From contig JBAZED010000011.1 of NCBI GenBank assembly GCA_041654095.1, positions 1 through 31,993 of the forward strand: a stretch of DNA of 31,993 bases, given 5' to 3'. A program made the position numbers and the translations under genes. Shown here one piece after another: positions 15,116 through 22,966 of the stretch (positions are counted from its first letter, which is position 1; each line of letters opens with the position of its first letter). The notes beneath the pieces were generated by a model, which searched no databases, was not told where the DNA came from, and saw only the letters and a list, made by a program, of their open reading frames with translations. This DNA is from UBA1424 sp041654095. Lineage in GTDB: Bacteria > Bacillota_I > Bacilli_A > RFN20 > CAG-826.

Positions 15116-16816
15116 CTATTCGATATCGAGCTTTTCCTTCAGCAATTTAAACAACCTTTTGGGTGCATCTTTGATGGCGTCCGCACTCGTTCCCCTGATT
15201 CCGAAATAGAACTTGCACTTCGGTTCAGTGCCGCTGGGGCGAACGGCGATGCTCGATTCATCATCGAGGATCAAAATGACGACATCGGCGCGAGGAAGGC
15301 TGAGAGGTGTGACGCCATTATTGTTGCTAACAACGCTCTTCATATAGTCTCTTGTTTCAACGACGCGGTGACCGTCGATTTCAGCAATTTCCAAATTGCT
15401 TAAGCGCTTCATGATGCTCTTCATTTTTTCCATTCCCGCCGAACCCTTGAATTCGACGGAAAACGAAACATCGAGGCGATAGCCGTATTTCTTCTGGAGT
15501 TCGTCATAGACGACATCTAATGCCTTGCCGTTCAAATGATGATAAAGAGCCATTTCGCAATACATGAGAATGGCTTGAATGCCATCTTTATCGCGCGCGA
15601 AAGGCGCGATTAAGCATCCATAACTCTCCTCATAGCCGAATTCAAATGTCGGACCGCCACTCTCCTGATAATGCTGAATGCGGTCGCCGATAAACTTAAA
15701 ACCCGTCAGAAAAGTCTCCACTTTTAAACCGTAACTCCTGGCGATCGTCCGCCCTAAATCCGAGGTCACAATCGTGTCATAGAAAACACCATTTGAAGAA
15801 AGGAGTCCAAGGCGCTTTCTCTGCCCGAGGAGATAGTCGATGAGGAGAGCGGCCGATTGGTTTCCGGTAAAGAGTTCATACTCGCCTTTGCTCGATAAGT
15901 AACTGACGCCGACGCGATCGCCATCCGGGTCCGTCATGACGATAAAATGGGCGCCGATTTCACGCGCTAATTTAATCGGCTCAAGATAGGCTTTTTTATC
16001 TTCGGGATTCGGCGAGAGCGTCCCTTTAAAATCAGGGTCGGGATCAACCTGCGATAGAACGGGATATACTTCGTAACCGCAATCGTGAAAGACGCGCATC
16101 GCGTTCACATAACTCGTGCCATGATTCGGTGTATAGACGATTTTGAAGCCGGCCTTTGGAAGCCGGGGTTGGAGTTGAATGCCTTTGACGAGGCGCACAT
16201 ATTCTTCGTCGACGTCATCTCCTAGCACTCTTATGTCCGCAGTTTTAGCTCCTTGCGGTACTTCGAGGACTAGCTCATCAGGAAGAGCATCGATAATTTC
16301 AATTAACCGCGCTATTTTTGAAGGGACGAGTTGACAGCCGTTTTCATCGTAAACTTTAAAGCCGTTAAATTCTTTGGGATTGTGCGAAGCGGTAATCATG
16401 ATGCCACCGCAAGCCTTCATATAGCGGACGGCGAAAGAGAGTTCGGGCGTCGGTCGGAGAGCATCAAAAATGTAGCATTTCAAGCCCATTTTTGAAAAAA
16501 TACTCGCTATTTGCATGGTAAATTCGCGTGACATGCGCCGATTGTCATGCGAGACAACGACTCCACTCTCTTTTGCTTTCGGAAACCTTTCCAGCACATA
16601 ATAAGCAAAACCGAGTCCTGCTCTCTGAATTGTAAAGCAGTTCATCCGGTTCGTGCCAGGACCGAGGATGCCGCGCATTCCAGCCGTTCCAAATTCGATG
16701 TTTTTAAAAAAAGCTTCATCGATTTCTTGAGGCGACATTTTTTGCATTTCTTCTTTCATCGCCCCACTGACTTTAGGGCTTACGAACCAACGGCGGAAGT
16801 TGTCTCGAGTGGTCAT
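15116..16816 (-). CDS. Phosphohexomutase (phosphoglucomutase/phosphomannomutase)
   Basis: A 566-aa alpha-D-phosphohexomutase that interconverts the 1- and 6-phosphates of glucose or mannose, feeding sugar-nucleotide and envelope synthesis. EFGTAGMRG (41-49), the phosphoserine loop ITASHNPKEFNG (S144), the metal loop TDPDGDRVGV, the sugar loop FGYEESYG and the phosphate-binding RPSGTEPK all read intact. The length and the EFGTAGMRG N-terminus match the long PgcA/Pgm2-like group of Bacillota. Its ATG overlaps the stop of the pseudouridine synthase gene (ATGA, 4 nt), so the two are co-translated. Preference for glucose over mannose is likely but unproven, so no symbol is given. Confidence 0.95.
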   Translation of the reverse strand: MTTRDNFRRWFVSPKVSGAMKEEMQKMSPQEIDEAFFKNIEFGTAGMRGILGPGTNRMNCFTIQRAGLGFAYYVLERFPKAKESGVVVSHDNRRMSREFTMQIASIFSKMGLKCYIFDALRPTPELSFAVRYMKACGGIMITASHNPKEFNGFKVYDENGCQLVPSKIARLIEIIDALPDELVLEVPQGAKTADIRVLGDDVDEEYVRLVKGIQLQPRLPKAGFKIVYTPNHGTSYVNAMRVFHDCGYEVYPVLSQVDPDPDFKGTLSPNPEDKKAYLEPIKLAREIGAHFIVMTDPDGDRVGVSYLSSKGEYELFTGNQSAALLIDYLLGQRKRLGLLSSNGVFYDTIVTSDLGRTIARSYGLKVETFLTGFKFIGDRIQHYQESGGPTFEFGYEESYGCLIAPFARDKDGIQAILMYCEMALYHHLNGKALDVVYDELQKKYGYRLDVSFSVEFKGSAGMEKMKSIMKRLSNLEIAEIDGHRVVETRDYMKSVVSNNNGVTPLSLPRADVVILILDDESSIAVRPSGTEPKCKFYFGIRGTSADAIKDAPKRLFKLLKEKLDIE

Positions 16817-17796
16817 TGGCTTATCTCCTTGCTAGTTAGGCAATCCAATATTTGCGTTTCTTTTTTGGGGAGAGAACAAATAAATTGCTTGCCATTTAAA
16901 TACGATAAAAGACCTTGATTGCCTTCGAATATTACTTTGTAGGCATGGAGGAATTGCGAATCGTAATTGAATTGTTCTTTGAAGAAGCGGTTATCAGCGA
17001 AATCCCCATATTTTCCGTCGCCGACCACCGGATGCGAGATGGCCTTCAAATGGACGCGAATCTGATGGGTGCGACCCGTTAAGAGATGAACATCGAGCAA
17101 TGTATAACTGCCATAGTATTTGAGAACCTTGATTTCGGTGATCGCTTCGAGAGCCCCATTTTGCACCTTGTCAACTTTGACCAATTTCGCTCGTGCATCT
17201 TTTTTAAGCGGAAAATCGATTATTTGATCGTGGCTGACGCGACCGACGACGAGGGCTAAGTAATGCTTGTCGATGCCTCGGCGATCTTTGAACATCGCTT
17301 CAAGTTCCTGCAAGGCCGGAAGGTTTTTGGCAAAGACGACCAAACCTGATGTATTGCGATCCAAGCGATGCGCCGGCGCAGGAGTAAAACCTTTGGTCAA
17401 CTGCTGATCGTATTCGCCCTTCTGCACCAAATAATTGATGACTTGATTGGCGAGAGTGTAAGCTTTTTCCGTTTCGTCGCCGTGGACGAGAAGACCCTTG
17501 CTCTTGTTGGCAATCAGAATATTGTCGTCTTCAAAAACGATGGAAGACAAGTCTGGAACCCGGACGACTTTGCGCGGCTTAGCGAGTTCGGCAAGCTGAG
17601 CGTCCGTCACATACATCCTCAAGACATCGCCTTCGCGAAGAATGTAATCGATGTTGATCCAATGGCCCGCTACTTTGACATCCTTCTTGCGAAAAAGGCG
17701 GTAGATAAAACTGAGCGGGGCGTTGTTTAAAAACTTGCGAACATACTTATCGGCTCTTTGATTGGCCTCTTGGGCGCTGATGCGATTCTCAATCAT
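16813..17796 (-). CDS. RluC/RluD-family 23S rRNA pseudouridine synthase
   Basis: A 327-aa enzyme that isomerises uridines in 23S rRNA. An S4-type RNA-binding domain occupies about residues 12-65 (ADKYVRKFL...VKVAGHWINIDYILREGD); the catalytic domain contains APAHRLDRNTSGLVVFAK with catalytic D146, then the RTHQIRVHLKAISHPVVGD block. The RluC subgroup is the better fit from the IDYILREGDVL segment, but RluD/RluA-like activity cannot be excluded. ATG 17796 lies only 10 nt after a TATAAT box (17807-17812) and has no Shine-Dalgarno, so the message is likely leaderless. It is first in an operon with the phosphohexomutase. Confidence 0.93.
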   Translation of the reverse strand: MIENRISAQEANQRADKYVRKFLNNAPLSFIYRLFRKKDVKVAGHWINIDYILREGDVLRMYVTDAQLAELAKPRKVVRVPDLSSIVFEDDNILIANKSKGLLVHGDETEKAYTLANQVINYLVQKGEYDQQLTKGFTPAPAHRLDRNTSGLVVFAKNLPALQELEAMFKDRRGIDKHYLALVVGRVSHDQIIDFPLKKDARAKLVKVDKVQNGALEAITEIKVLKYYGSYTLLDVHLLTGRTHQIRVHLKAISHPVVGDGKYGDFADNRFFKEQFNYDSQFLHAYKVIFEGNQGLLSYLNGKQFICSLPKKETQILDCLTSKEISQ

Positions 17797-17828
17797 GTCA
17801 AATAATATTATATATTATGCTTAAATCG

Positions 17829-17857
17829 TTGTAATTAGACATTTCTTTTCTTATAAT
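17829..17857 (+). promoter_or_regulatory. Promoter of tRNA-Ser(GGA)
   Basis: TTGTAA (17829-17834), 17 nt, TATAAT (17852-17857), ending 12 nt before the mature tRNA. It lies back to back with the -10 of the pseudouridine synthase gene. Confidence 0.8.
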
Positions 17858-17869
17858 TTTTGTTGTCGC

Positions 17870-17960
17870 GGAGGAATACCCAAGTGGCTGAAGGGGCAGG
17901 CTTGGAAAGCTTGTAGGCTCTTAATCGGGTGCGAGGGTTCAAATCCCTCTTCCTCCGCCA
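17870..17960 (+). tRNA. tRNA-Ser(GGA)
   Basis: A 91-nt class II tRNA with acceptor GGAGGAA/TTCCTCC, discriminator G and encoded CCA; anticodon stem CAGGC/GCTTG with loop TTGGAAA gives GGA (reads TCC/TCT). It shares the acceptor and D-arm sequence with tRNA-Ser(CGA) at 4781, so the two are close paralogues. Confidence 0.96.
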
Positions 17961-17975
17961 TCGCAAAAAACAAGT

Positions 17976-17994
17976 AGCGCAATGCGCTTTTTTT
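17976..17994 (+). terminator. Terminator of tRNA-Ser(GGA)
   Basis: AGCGC-AAT-GCGCT hairpin with seven T residues, 15 nt after the CCA end. Confidence 0.85.
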
Positions 17995-18066
17995 ATTAAA
18001 ATAAATGATTCTATTTTTCTTGATGCCGATGGCCAGCTGAACTCAATTTAAAAAAAATGGAATCCA

Positions 18067-18447
18067 TTATTTGGATTCCACTTCGTTAACTTCGACTTCG
18101 ATTGTTTTGTCCTCTTGGCTCACCGCTTCATTTGCGGCCGCCAACCGCGCTTGCCGCCTCTGTTCTTTTTCCACGAGGCGATCGACGCCTTTGGCAAAAC
18201 TGGCGAGCGTGATGACCGCCACTAAGGTTCCGAGCAAGAAGAAAATTAATCCCCAAGCCCGCCAGTCCATCTTAATTTTGGACCACTCGATGACCGAAGC
18301 CTGCGCCGTCAAAATCCAGTTGTCGCCAGAACTGCCGACGAGATTGTCGCCGATGATATCAAAGACCATCAGCGTGATGCCAATAAAGCCGAGGATCCCG
18401 GCGATGACATACCAGACAAATTCTTTTTTTGATACTTTCATTTTCAT
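18067..18447 (-). CDS. Small membrane protein, unrecognised
   Basis: Encodes 126 aa. I recognise no family. Two hydrophobic helices are visible (about 11-32 and 63-86), separated by a roughly 30-residue loop rich in D, S and W; a basic stretch (EKEQRRQARLAAA) and an acidic tail (EVEVNEVESK) follow. This arrangement predicts both ends in the cytoplasm and a short outer loop. AGG lies 7 nt before ATG 18447. A candidate promoter (TTGAGC 18486-18491, 18 nt, TAGAAT 18462-18467) lies in the 61-nt gap after the upstream 282-aa gene, so it may be transcribed alone or as the last gene of that unit. Confidence 0.8.
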   Translation of the reverse strand: MKMKVSKKEFVWYVIAGILGFIGITLMVFDIIGDNLVGSSGDNWILTAQASVIEWSKIKMDWRAWGLIFFLLGTLVAVITLASFAKGVDRLVEKEQRRQARLAAANEAVSQEDKTIEVEVNEVESK

Positions 18448-18508
18448 AATTTAGCCTACCTATTCTAACATATCGCAAAAGCGATGCTCAATAACCAATT
18501 CGCTTTGT

Positions 18509-19357
18509 TTACGCTTCAGCCGCCGGTTTCTCGACGATATTGTTTGCGTTTTCAAGCAATTCCTTAATGACTGGGTTATATAAATCCCGCCATTTGAATT
18601 CCGTCTCTTTGACGAAATCATTCGCCGCTTCTTTGGCTTCTTTAAAGACATCGCCATAGGACTTGTCTTCAGGTAAATCGCGCTTGCCCGAGATGTTTTC
18701 GATGACGACGAACACTTTATCGACAAGAGCCATGAAGCGAAGGTCGGTCGCCACCGAATTCGCCCGCGTGAAATTAAGAAGATTCGTCACTTTGCTAATA
18801 TCGTTTTGAATGAAATTCGATTGGGGCGTAACCTGACCTTTGGCTTCGTTGCGCACTTTGTTGTAATCAAAATACAAAACCTCGAGCTCGCCAATCAAGG
18901 TCATGTAAATCAAACCGCGGTAAAACCTCTCGTCAGCCTTGATCAAATCGTCGAGCTGCTTATCGAATTGACTGTTCTTCTTGGCAAAATCGACATGGAC
19001 ATTGGCGATGCGCCGAATCTCCTCGTGGAGGATGATAACTTGCTCAAAGACCGTTAGGTGCTGAGCGTGATCGACGCGCAGCCCTTCTGGAGCAACGCGG
19101 ACAATCGTCGAATCATCGCCGTAAATCGTCTCGTAGAAGTCCTTGATTTTAGCGACTAATTTCTCGCCGTTTTCCCCCGCTTTATCCAAAAAGATTTTTA
19201 AGGGGGTGTTCTGTTCAATCTCGACGAGGACGCCGCGCTTTTTAAACTTGTAAAAATCGAGGTTGTACTCTTTTTTCTTAATCGTGTACTCCAATGTGTC
19301 GCGGATGATCGAATTGTAGTGCAGTAAGGTGACGATCGCTTTTTGAATGTTTTCCAT
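18509..19357 (-). CDS. Conserved-looking helical protein of unknown function
   Basis: A 282-aa soluble protein; I recognise no family. GAGG lies 9 nt before ATG 19357. There is no signal peptide or membrane helix. The sequence is mostly amphipathic helix with high K/E/D content; residues 1-95 look mixed alpha/beta (VLVEIEQNTPLKIFLDKAGENGEKLVAKI), and about 100-250 is a helical bundle. The C-terminus ends in an alanine/glutamate tail (EKPAAEA). It starts 4 nt after the stop of the HAD phosphatase gene and precedes a small membrane protein, so these three may act together. Codon use matches its neighbours, arguing against recent transfer. Confidence 0.85.
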   Translation of the reverse strand: MENIQKAIVTLLHYNSIIRDTLEYTIKKKEYNLDFYKFKKRGVLVEIEQNTPLKIFLDKAGENGEKLVAKIKDFYETIYGDDSTIVRVAPEGLRVDHAQHLTVFEQVIILHEEIRRIANVHVDFAKKNSQFDKQLDDLIKADERFYRGLIYMTLIGELEVLYFDYNKVRNEAKGQVTPQSNFIQNDISKVTNLLNFTRANSVATDLRFMALVDKVFVVIENISGKRDLPEDKSYGDVFKEAKEAANDFVKETEFKWRDLYNPVIKELLENANNIVEKPAAEA

Positions 19358-19361
19358 GTGT

Positions 19362-20195
19362 TTAATCCTCTTTCACAAATTGTTCCAGGTCACTAAAGTG
19401 ACGGATGCCGTGCTTTGCATATTTTTGCACCGACTTAGGCGCGTGCTTCATACAAAAGCTGTGTTCAAAGGTCGTAAACATTGAGATATCATTTCCCGAA
19501 TCGCCGACAACCACTACATCATCATAACTTCTTTTCAGATAATCGAGATAGTATTTTATTCCGGTCGCTTTGTTGCATTCGCGCGGCGTTATCTCGATAA
19601 ACATGCCAATCCAACTCGCCTCGATCTCCGGATATTTCTCGCGTATTTCTTTATTCATTTCCTTGGCTTTCTTCTGATCTTTTTGCGACATTCCTACATA
19701 GATCATCAGCTTGTAGACTTGGCCCTTGCGGAGTTCGTCTTCGAAGACTTCATCGCTGTGGACATATGGTTCGCGATAGACACCTTGTATTAAATAATAG
19801 AAACGGCTTCCGATATTTTTAAGATGGCTCTTGTGGCGATCATAGGTGACGAGGTTCTGACCCTTGCTCATCAATAGATAACCGCGCGGATCGTAATCGC
19901 GATTAATCTCTTCCAAAATCTGTGGCATGCGGTTTTTCGGCAAGAAGACTTCGCGAATGATTTGGTCTCCATATGATATATAAGCGGAGTTGCAGCCGAT
20001 GACGTCGACGGGACGATCGATTTTTTCGACGACCTTTTTAGCGAAGAAGTGGTTGCGGCCCGAGACGATGATGACTCTGCCGCCCGCATCGATGTAGTTG
20101 CGGATGAAAACCAGATTGCGAGTCGAAATCATCGCGACGAGGCGCTTGGGATAAAAGAGGGTACCGTCTAAATCGGTGGCGATAATCTTCTTCAT
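19362..20195 (-). CDS. Cof-type HAD phosphatase
   Basis: A 277-aa HAD-superfamily hydrolase of the Cof/sucrose-phosphatase-like group. MKKIIATDLDGTLF carries the nucleophile and acid/base aspartates; VIIVSGRN is motif II; ECNKATGIKYYLDYL includes the motif III lysine; VVGDSGNDISMF is motif IV. The substrate is probably a sugar phosphate but cannot be read. I chose ATG 20195: an in-frame TTG 6 nt upstream is unlikely, and the promoter -10 (20204-20209) ends 8 nt before this ATG, so the transcript should be nearly leaderless. It heads a unit with the unknown 282-aa gene. Confidence 0.92.
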   Translation of the reverse strand: MKKIIATDLDGTLFYPKRLVAMISTRNLVFIRNYIDAGGRVIIVSGRNHFFAKKVVEKIDRPVDVIGCNSAYISYGDQIIREVFLPKNRMPQILEEINRDYDPRGYLLMSKGQNLVTYDRHKSHLKNIGSRFYYLIQGVYREPYVHSDEVFEDELRKGQVYKLMIYVGMSQKDQKKAKEMNKEIREKYPEIEASWIGMFIEITPRECNKATGIKYYLDYLKRSYDDVVVVGDSGNDISMFTTFEHSFCMKHAPKSVQKYAKHGIRHFSDLEQFVKED

Positions 20196-20203
20196 TCGCA
20201 AGT

Positions 20204-20232
20204 ATTTTATACTTAGAGAATCAAATTAACAA
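20204..20232 (-). promoter_or_regulatory. Promoter of the HAD/282-aa unit
   Basis: TTGTTA (20227-20232), exactly 17 nt, TAAAAT (20204-20209). The -10 is embedded in AAGTAT-AAA-ATACTT, a 6-bp inverted repeat. The predicted start of transcription is about 2 nt before ATG 20195. Confidence 0.7.
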
Positions 20233-20247
20233 GCCATTATCCTTTTT

Positions 20248-20279
20248 CCAAAAAAGAAAAGAGGCTTTCGGCCTCTTTG
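20248..20279 (-). terminator. Terminator of hpf
   Basis: On the minus strand AAAGAGGC-CGAA-AGCCTCTTT runs into TCTTTTTT, 19 nt after the hpf stop. Confidence 0.9.
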
Positions 20280-20297
20280 ATTGACTTTACCGTCCAA

Positions 20298-20849
20298 CTA
20301 TTTAAGTTGGTTTTCGGCTTGGATGACGCCGATGCCGCCGTCGACGCGATGGTAGACGACCGATATGCGGTTGTCATCGCTATCGAGGTATATGAAGAAA
20401 TCGTGGCCTAAAGCGCTCATCCTGGTAACCGCTTCGCCGATTTCCATCGGTTCGAGATATATGGACTTGGTCCGGACAATCGTATCGTTGTCGCTCAGAT
20501 CTTTTTCGGCTTCGAAATTTTCGAAAGCAATGGATTTGCCTAAGCCGAGGCGAGCTTTGGAGCGGTCCATGCGCGTCTTGAGTTTGCGCATCTGACCTTG
20601 TAATTTGTCGACAGCGAGATCGACAGCTGCGTAGAAGTCTTCGTGCTTCACTTCGGCACGGAAGTCCAACTGCGGAGTAAAAATCGTGATCTCGACTTTC
20701 GCTCCGTCCTTGTAAGTTCGGACAACGGCTCGACAAACGACGTTTTCATTGATTATGAAGTATTTGTCCATGCGCGAAAGTTTCTTCTCGATCGCCGCGC
20801 GGATGCCTTCGGTAATCTCAATGTTTTTGCCAATGATTTGATATTTCAT
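20298..20849 (-). CDS. hpf: Ribosome hibernation promoting factor, long form
   Basis: A 183-aa protein that pairs 70S ribosomes into inactive 100S dimers during stress or slow growth. The N-terminal S30AE domain (KYQIIGKNIEITEGIRAAIEKKLSRMDKYF ... VEITIFTPQLDFRAEVKHEDFYAAVDLAVDKLQGQMRKLKTR) is followed by a linker and the C-terminal dimerisation domain (IVRTKSIYLEPMEIGEAVTRMSALGHDFFIYLD...GVIQ), the long HPF layout of Bacillota. Two adjacent ATGs follow AAGGAGG; I prefer the second (20849) with 6-nt spacing over the first (20852) with 3. It follows metK with its own leader and a candidate -10 (TATAAT near 20870). Confidence 0.96.
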   Translation of the reverse strand: MKYQIIGKNIEITEGIRAAIEKKLSRMDKYFIINENVVCRAVVRTYKDGAKVEITIFTPQLDFRAEVKHEDFYAAVDLAVDKLQGQMRKLKTRMDRSKARLGLGKSIAFENFEAEKDLSDNDTIVRTKSIYLEPMEIGEAVTRMSALGHDFFIYLDSDDNRISVVYHRVDGGIGVIQAENQLK

Positions 20850-20953
20850 CATTGTCCTCCTTAAATTATAATATGTTGTTCGTCTAACTTTATTATCGCA
20901 AAAAACGGCTTTAAAAAATAGAGGGATGCACAAATTATAGCGCAGAAAAGAAA

Positions 20954-22153
20954 TCAATAAACGCGCAAAATTTTCTCGGGATTTTCCCTTTTGATCAAAG
21001 TTTTAATCGCGTCGACTTGATCGAGTTGTTCCCACGGCAGTTTCAAATCCGGACGCCCAAAGTGGCCATAGGCCGAGAGCTTTTGATATTTAAACGTCGG
21101 CTTATTCAAAGCGAATTTTTGAATGATGGCCCCCGGTCGAAAATCGAACAGTTCGCGAATGATGTCCAAGATGAATTCGTCTTTGTATTTCGCGGTGCGA
21201 AAGGTCGCGAGATTGATGCTAAGAGGCTCGGATACTCCGATGGCGTAGCTCACCTGAATTTCGAGGCGGTCGGAGACGCCGGCGGCGACGAGATTTTTCG
21301 CCACATAGCGAGCCATATAAGCTCCGCTGCGATCGACTTTAGTCGCATCTTTGCCCGAGAACGCTCCACCGCCGTGTTTTGCCGAACCGCCATAGGTGTC
21401 GACGATGATCTTCCGCCCGGTCAAACCGGTATCGCCCATCGGACCACCGATCGTAAAACGACCAGAGGGATTGATTAAGTAGTTAAAGTCGGTATCTAGA
21501 TCAAAAGAAGCCACGACGGGGCGCATGATTTCATTCAAGACGAAATCAGCAAACTCTTTCGGGTCGTAATCAGGATCGTGTTGAATGGACATCAAAACGG
21601 TCTCGACGCGGATGTGGTTGGCATCGGTGTAGTCGATTGTGACTTCCGATTTCATATCTGGGCGAGCATACGGGAATTTTCCCTCTTTCCGAAGGCGAGC
21701 AGCGACGCGCACTAATTTCTGGGCGATGGAAATCGGTAAAGGCATATATCCTTTTGACTCCTTGGTCGCATAGCCAAACATAATTCCTTGGTCGCCGGCG
21801 CCAATATCGAGGATGTTCGATCCGTGAACGATGCCCTGCGCGATATCCGGCGATTGCGTCTTGACGCGAACATCAATCGTGCAAGTGTCAGCCCCAATTC
21901 CTAATTCCGGGCTCGTATAACCGACTTCGCGGATGACCTTGCGAGCGATCTTTTCGTAATCAGGTACGACTTTGCACGTGATTTCGCCTCCGATTAAGAC
22001 GTATTCGGTCGTCGCAAAGCATTCGCAGGCCACGCGCGAATTTTCATCGTGCTCCAAACAAAAATCCAAGATGGCGTCGCTGATGCGGTCGCACAATTTG
22101 TCGGGATGGCCCTCGGAGACCGCTTCGCTGGTAAATAAGATTTTTTCGCTCAT
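20954..22153 (-). CDS. metK: S-adenosylmethionine synthetase
   Basis: A 399-aa enzyme that makes SAM from methionine and ATP. I chose ATG 22153 (MSEKILFTSEAVSEGHPDKLCD), with AGAGGG 8 nt upstream; a longer frame upstream would start inside the riboswitch expression platform. GHPDKLCDRISDAILD, the GAGDQGIMFGYA methionine loop, GRFTIGGPMGDTGLTGRKIIVDTYGG and GGGAFSGKDATKVDRSGAY are all intact. Expression is very probably controlled by the SAM-I-clan riboswitch in its leader, giving feedback by the product. The downstream hpf starts about 100 nt beyond the stop. Confidence 0.98.
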   Translation of the reverse strand: MSEKILFTSEAVSEGHPDKLCDRISDAILDFCLEHDENSRVACECFATTEYVLIGGEITCKVVPDYEKIARKVIREVGYTSPELGIGADTCTIDVRVKTQSPDIAQGIVHGSNILDIGAGDQGIMFGYATKESKGYMPLPISIAQKLVRVAARLRKEGKFPYARPDMKSEVTIDYTDANHIRVETVLMSIQHDPDYDPKEFADFVLNEIMRPVVASFDLDTDFNYLINPSGRFTIGGPMGDTGLTGRKIIVDTYGGSAKHGGGAFSGKDATKVDRSGAYMARYVAKNLVAAGVSDRLEIQVSYAIGVSEPLSINLATFRTAKYKDEFILDIIRELFDFRPGAIIQKFALNKPTFKYQKLSAYGHFGRPDLKLPWEQLDQVDAIKTLIKRENPEKILRVY

Positions 22154-22172
22154 GATGTTACCCTCTCTAAAC

Positions 22173-22319
22173 AAAAGACTTCCCACTGAGGAAAGCCTTT
22201 TCAGGAATCCTTTGTGCTTATCGCTCGGAGCGTGGGACTCCGCTAAGGACGAGCACTTACTACTATACAGTAGAGTTGCTACCGTGATTTTTCATCCTCG
22301 TTTCACGGTTCTTGATAAG
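22173..22319 (-). promoter_or_regulatory. Divergent SAM-I-clan riboswitch with terminator platform
   Basis: It lies in the metK leader. P1 pairs CTTATC (22314-22319) with GATAAG (22217-22222), followed by the S-box-like AAGA. P2 is ACCGTGA/TCACGGT (22303-22309 with 22281-22287), followed by GCAAC. P3 is CTACT-GTAT-AGTAG (22260-22273), followed by AAGTGCTCGTCC, comparable to the SAM-I AAGGTGC block. P4 is CGGAG/CTCCG. The P2 loop ACGAG (22297-22301) can pair with CTCGT after P3 (22249-22253), the SAM-I pseudoknot geometry. P2 is a simple 7-bp stem without the usual internal kink-turn. A hairpin AAAAGgCTTTCC/GGGAAGtCTTTT plus TTTTGTTT (22169-22201) is the likely terminator. The class is inferred from structure and context. 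Confidence 0.82.
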
Positions 22320-22341
22320 ACAAATTGATATTGTCGAAGTT

Positions 22342-22370
22342 ATTGTAAAAAGAAAATGTCCCTTAGTCAA
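22342..22370 (-). promoter_or_regulatory. Promoter of the metK leader
   Basis: TTGACT (22365-22370), 17 nt, TACAAT (22342-22347). Transcription would begin about 15 nt before riboswitch P1. The -35 lies in the loop of the pduL terminator. Confidence 0.75.
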
Positions 22371-22377
22371 GGACATT
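22346..22377 (-). terminator. Terminator of pduL, overlapping the metK promoter
   Basis: AATGTCC and GGACATT (22371-22377 with 22355-22361) enclose the TTGACT box and are followed by TTCTTTTT. It starts 7 nt after the pduL stop. Confidence 0.8.
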
Positions 22378-22384
22378 GCTTAAA

Positions 22385-22966
22385 TTATTTTATAATTTCG
22401 CCGTATAGAGGGCCGCAGCCATCGGCACAAGCGTTGGCGGCGTTGCTCTCATCGGTATCGATGTGAACGGCCGTTGAAAACCGATCGCTGACGCGAACGA
22501 CAACATCTTTGAAGATAATTCCGCGCTCGGGAGTCGCGACATCAATCATCACGACATCGCCGTTTTTGAGTCCAACTTTTTGCGCATCGCCGATGGTCAT
22601 GTGCAGATGGCGCTTAGCGATGATGACCCCCTCTTCGATCTCGATGCTGCCGACTGGTCCAACAATTTTAATCGGGGCGCTTTTGGCGACGTCTCCCGAT
22701 TCGCGGATGGGAGCGATCACGCCGAGCGTGCGAGCATCGGTCATCGAGACTTCGACTTGGGTTTTGGGGCGGACCGGTCCGAGGACGGAAACGCCTTTGA
22801 TCGCCGCTTTGGGCCCGACGACGTCAAGCCTCGTCGTGCTGACGTACTGGCCGGGTTGCGACAGCGGTTTCTTCGCTTCAAGGGAATAGCCCTTACCGCA
22901 TAATACTTCTAAGTGCTCCGGGGAGAGATGGATGTGCCGAGCGCTTGTTTCAATTAATACTTTCAT
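22385..22966 (-). CDS. pduL: PduL-type phosphate acyltransferase
   Basis: A 193-aa enzyme that transfers an acyl group between CoA and phosphate (acetyl-CoA to acetyl-phosphate, or the propionyl equivalents). It is unrelated in fold to Pta. The two metal-binding barrels are visible: SARHIHLSPEHLE near the start, and KRHLHMTIGDAQKVGLKNGD (about 118-137) followed by VHIDTDESNAAN. There is no N-terminal encapsulation peptide and no microcompartment gene nearby, so this is the housekeeping form, probably partnered by an acetate kinase elsewhere for ATP production. AGGAG lies upstream of ATG 22966. It is monocistronic, closed by a terminator that overlaps the metK promoter. Confidence 0.94.
   Translation of the reverse strand: MKVLIETSARHIHLSPEHLEVLCGKGYSLEAKKPLSQPGQYVSTTRLDVVGPKAAIKGVSVLGPVRPKTQVEVSMTDARTLGVIAPIRESGDVAKSAPIKIVGPVGSIEIEEGVIIAKRHLHMTIGDAQKVGLKNGDVVMIDVATPERGIIFKDVVVRVSDRFSTAVHIDTDESNAANACADGCGPLYGEIIK

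Noticed and set aside
4781..17960. Long direct repeat between the tRNA-Ser genes at 4781 and 17870
   Set aside because: The shared sequence is confined to conserved tRNA parts and reflects paralogy, not a mobile repeat.
21017..21478. 153-codon plus-strand frame inside metK
   Set aside because: Antisense shadow of metK with no ribosome site.
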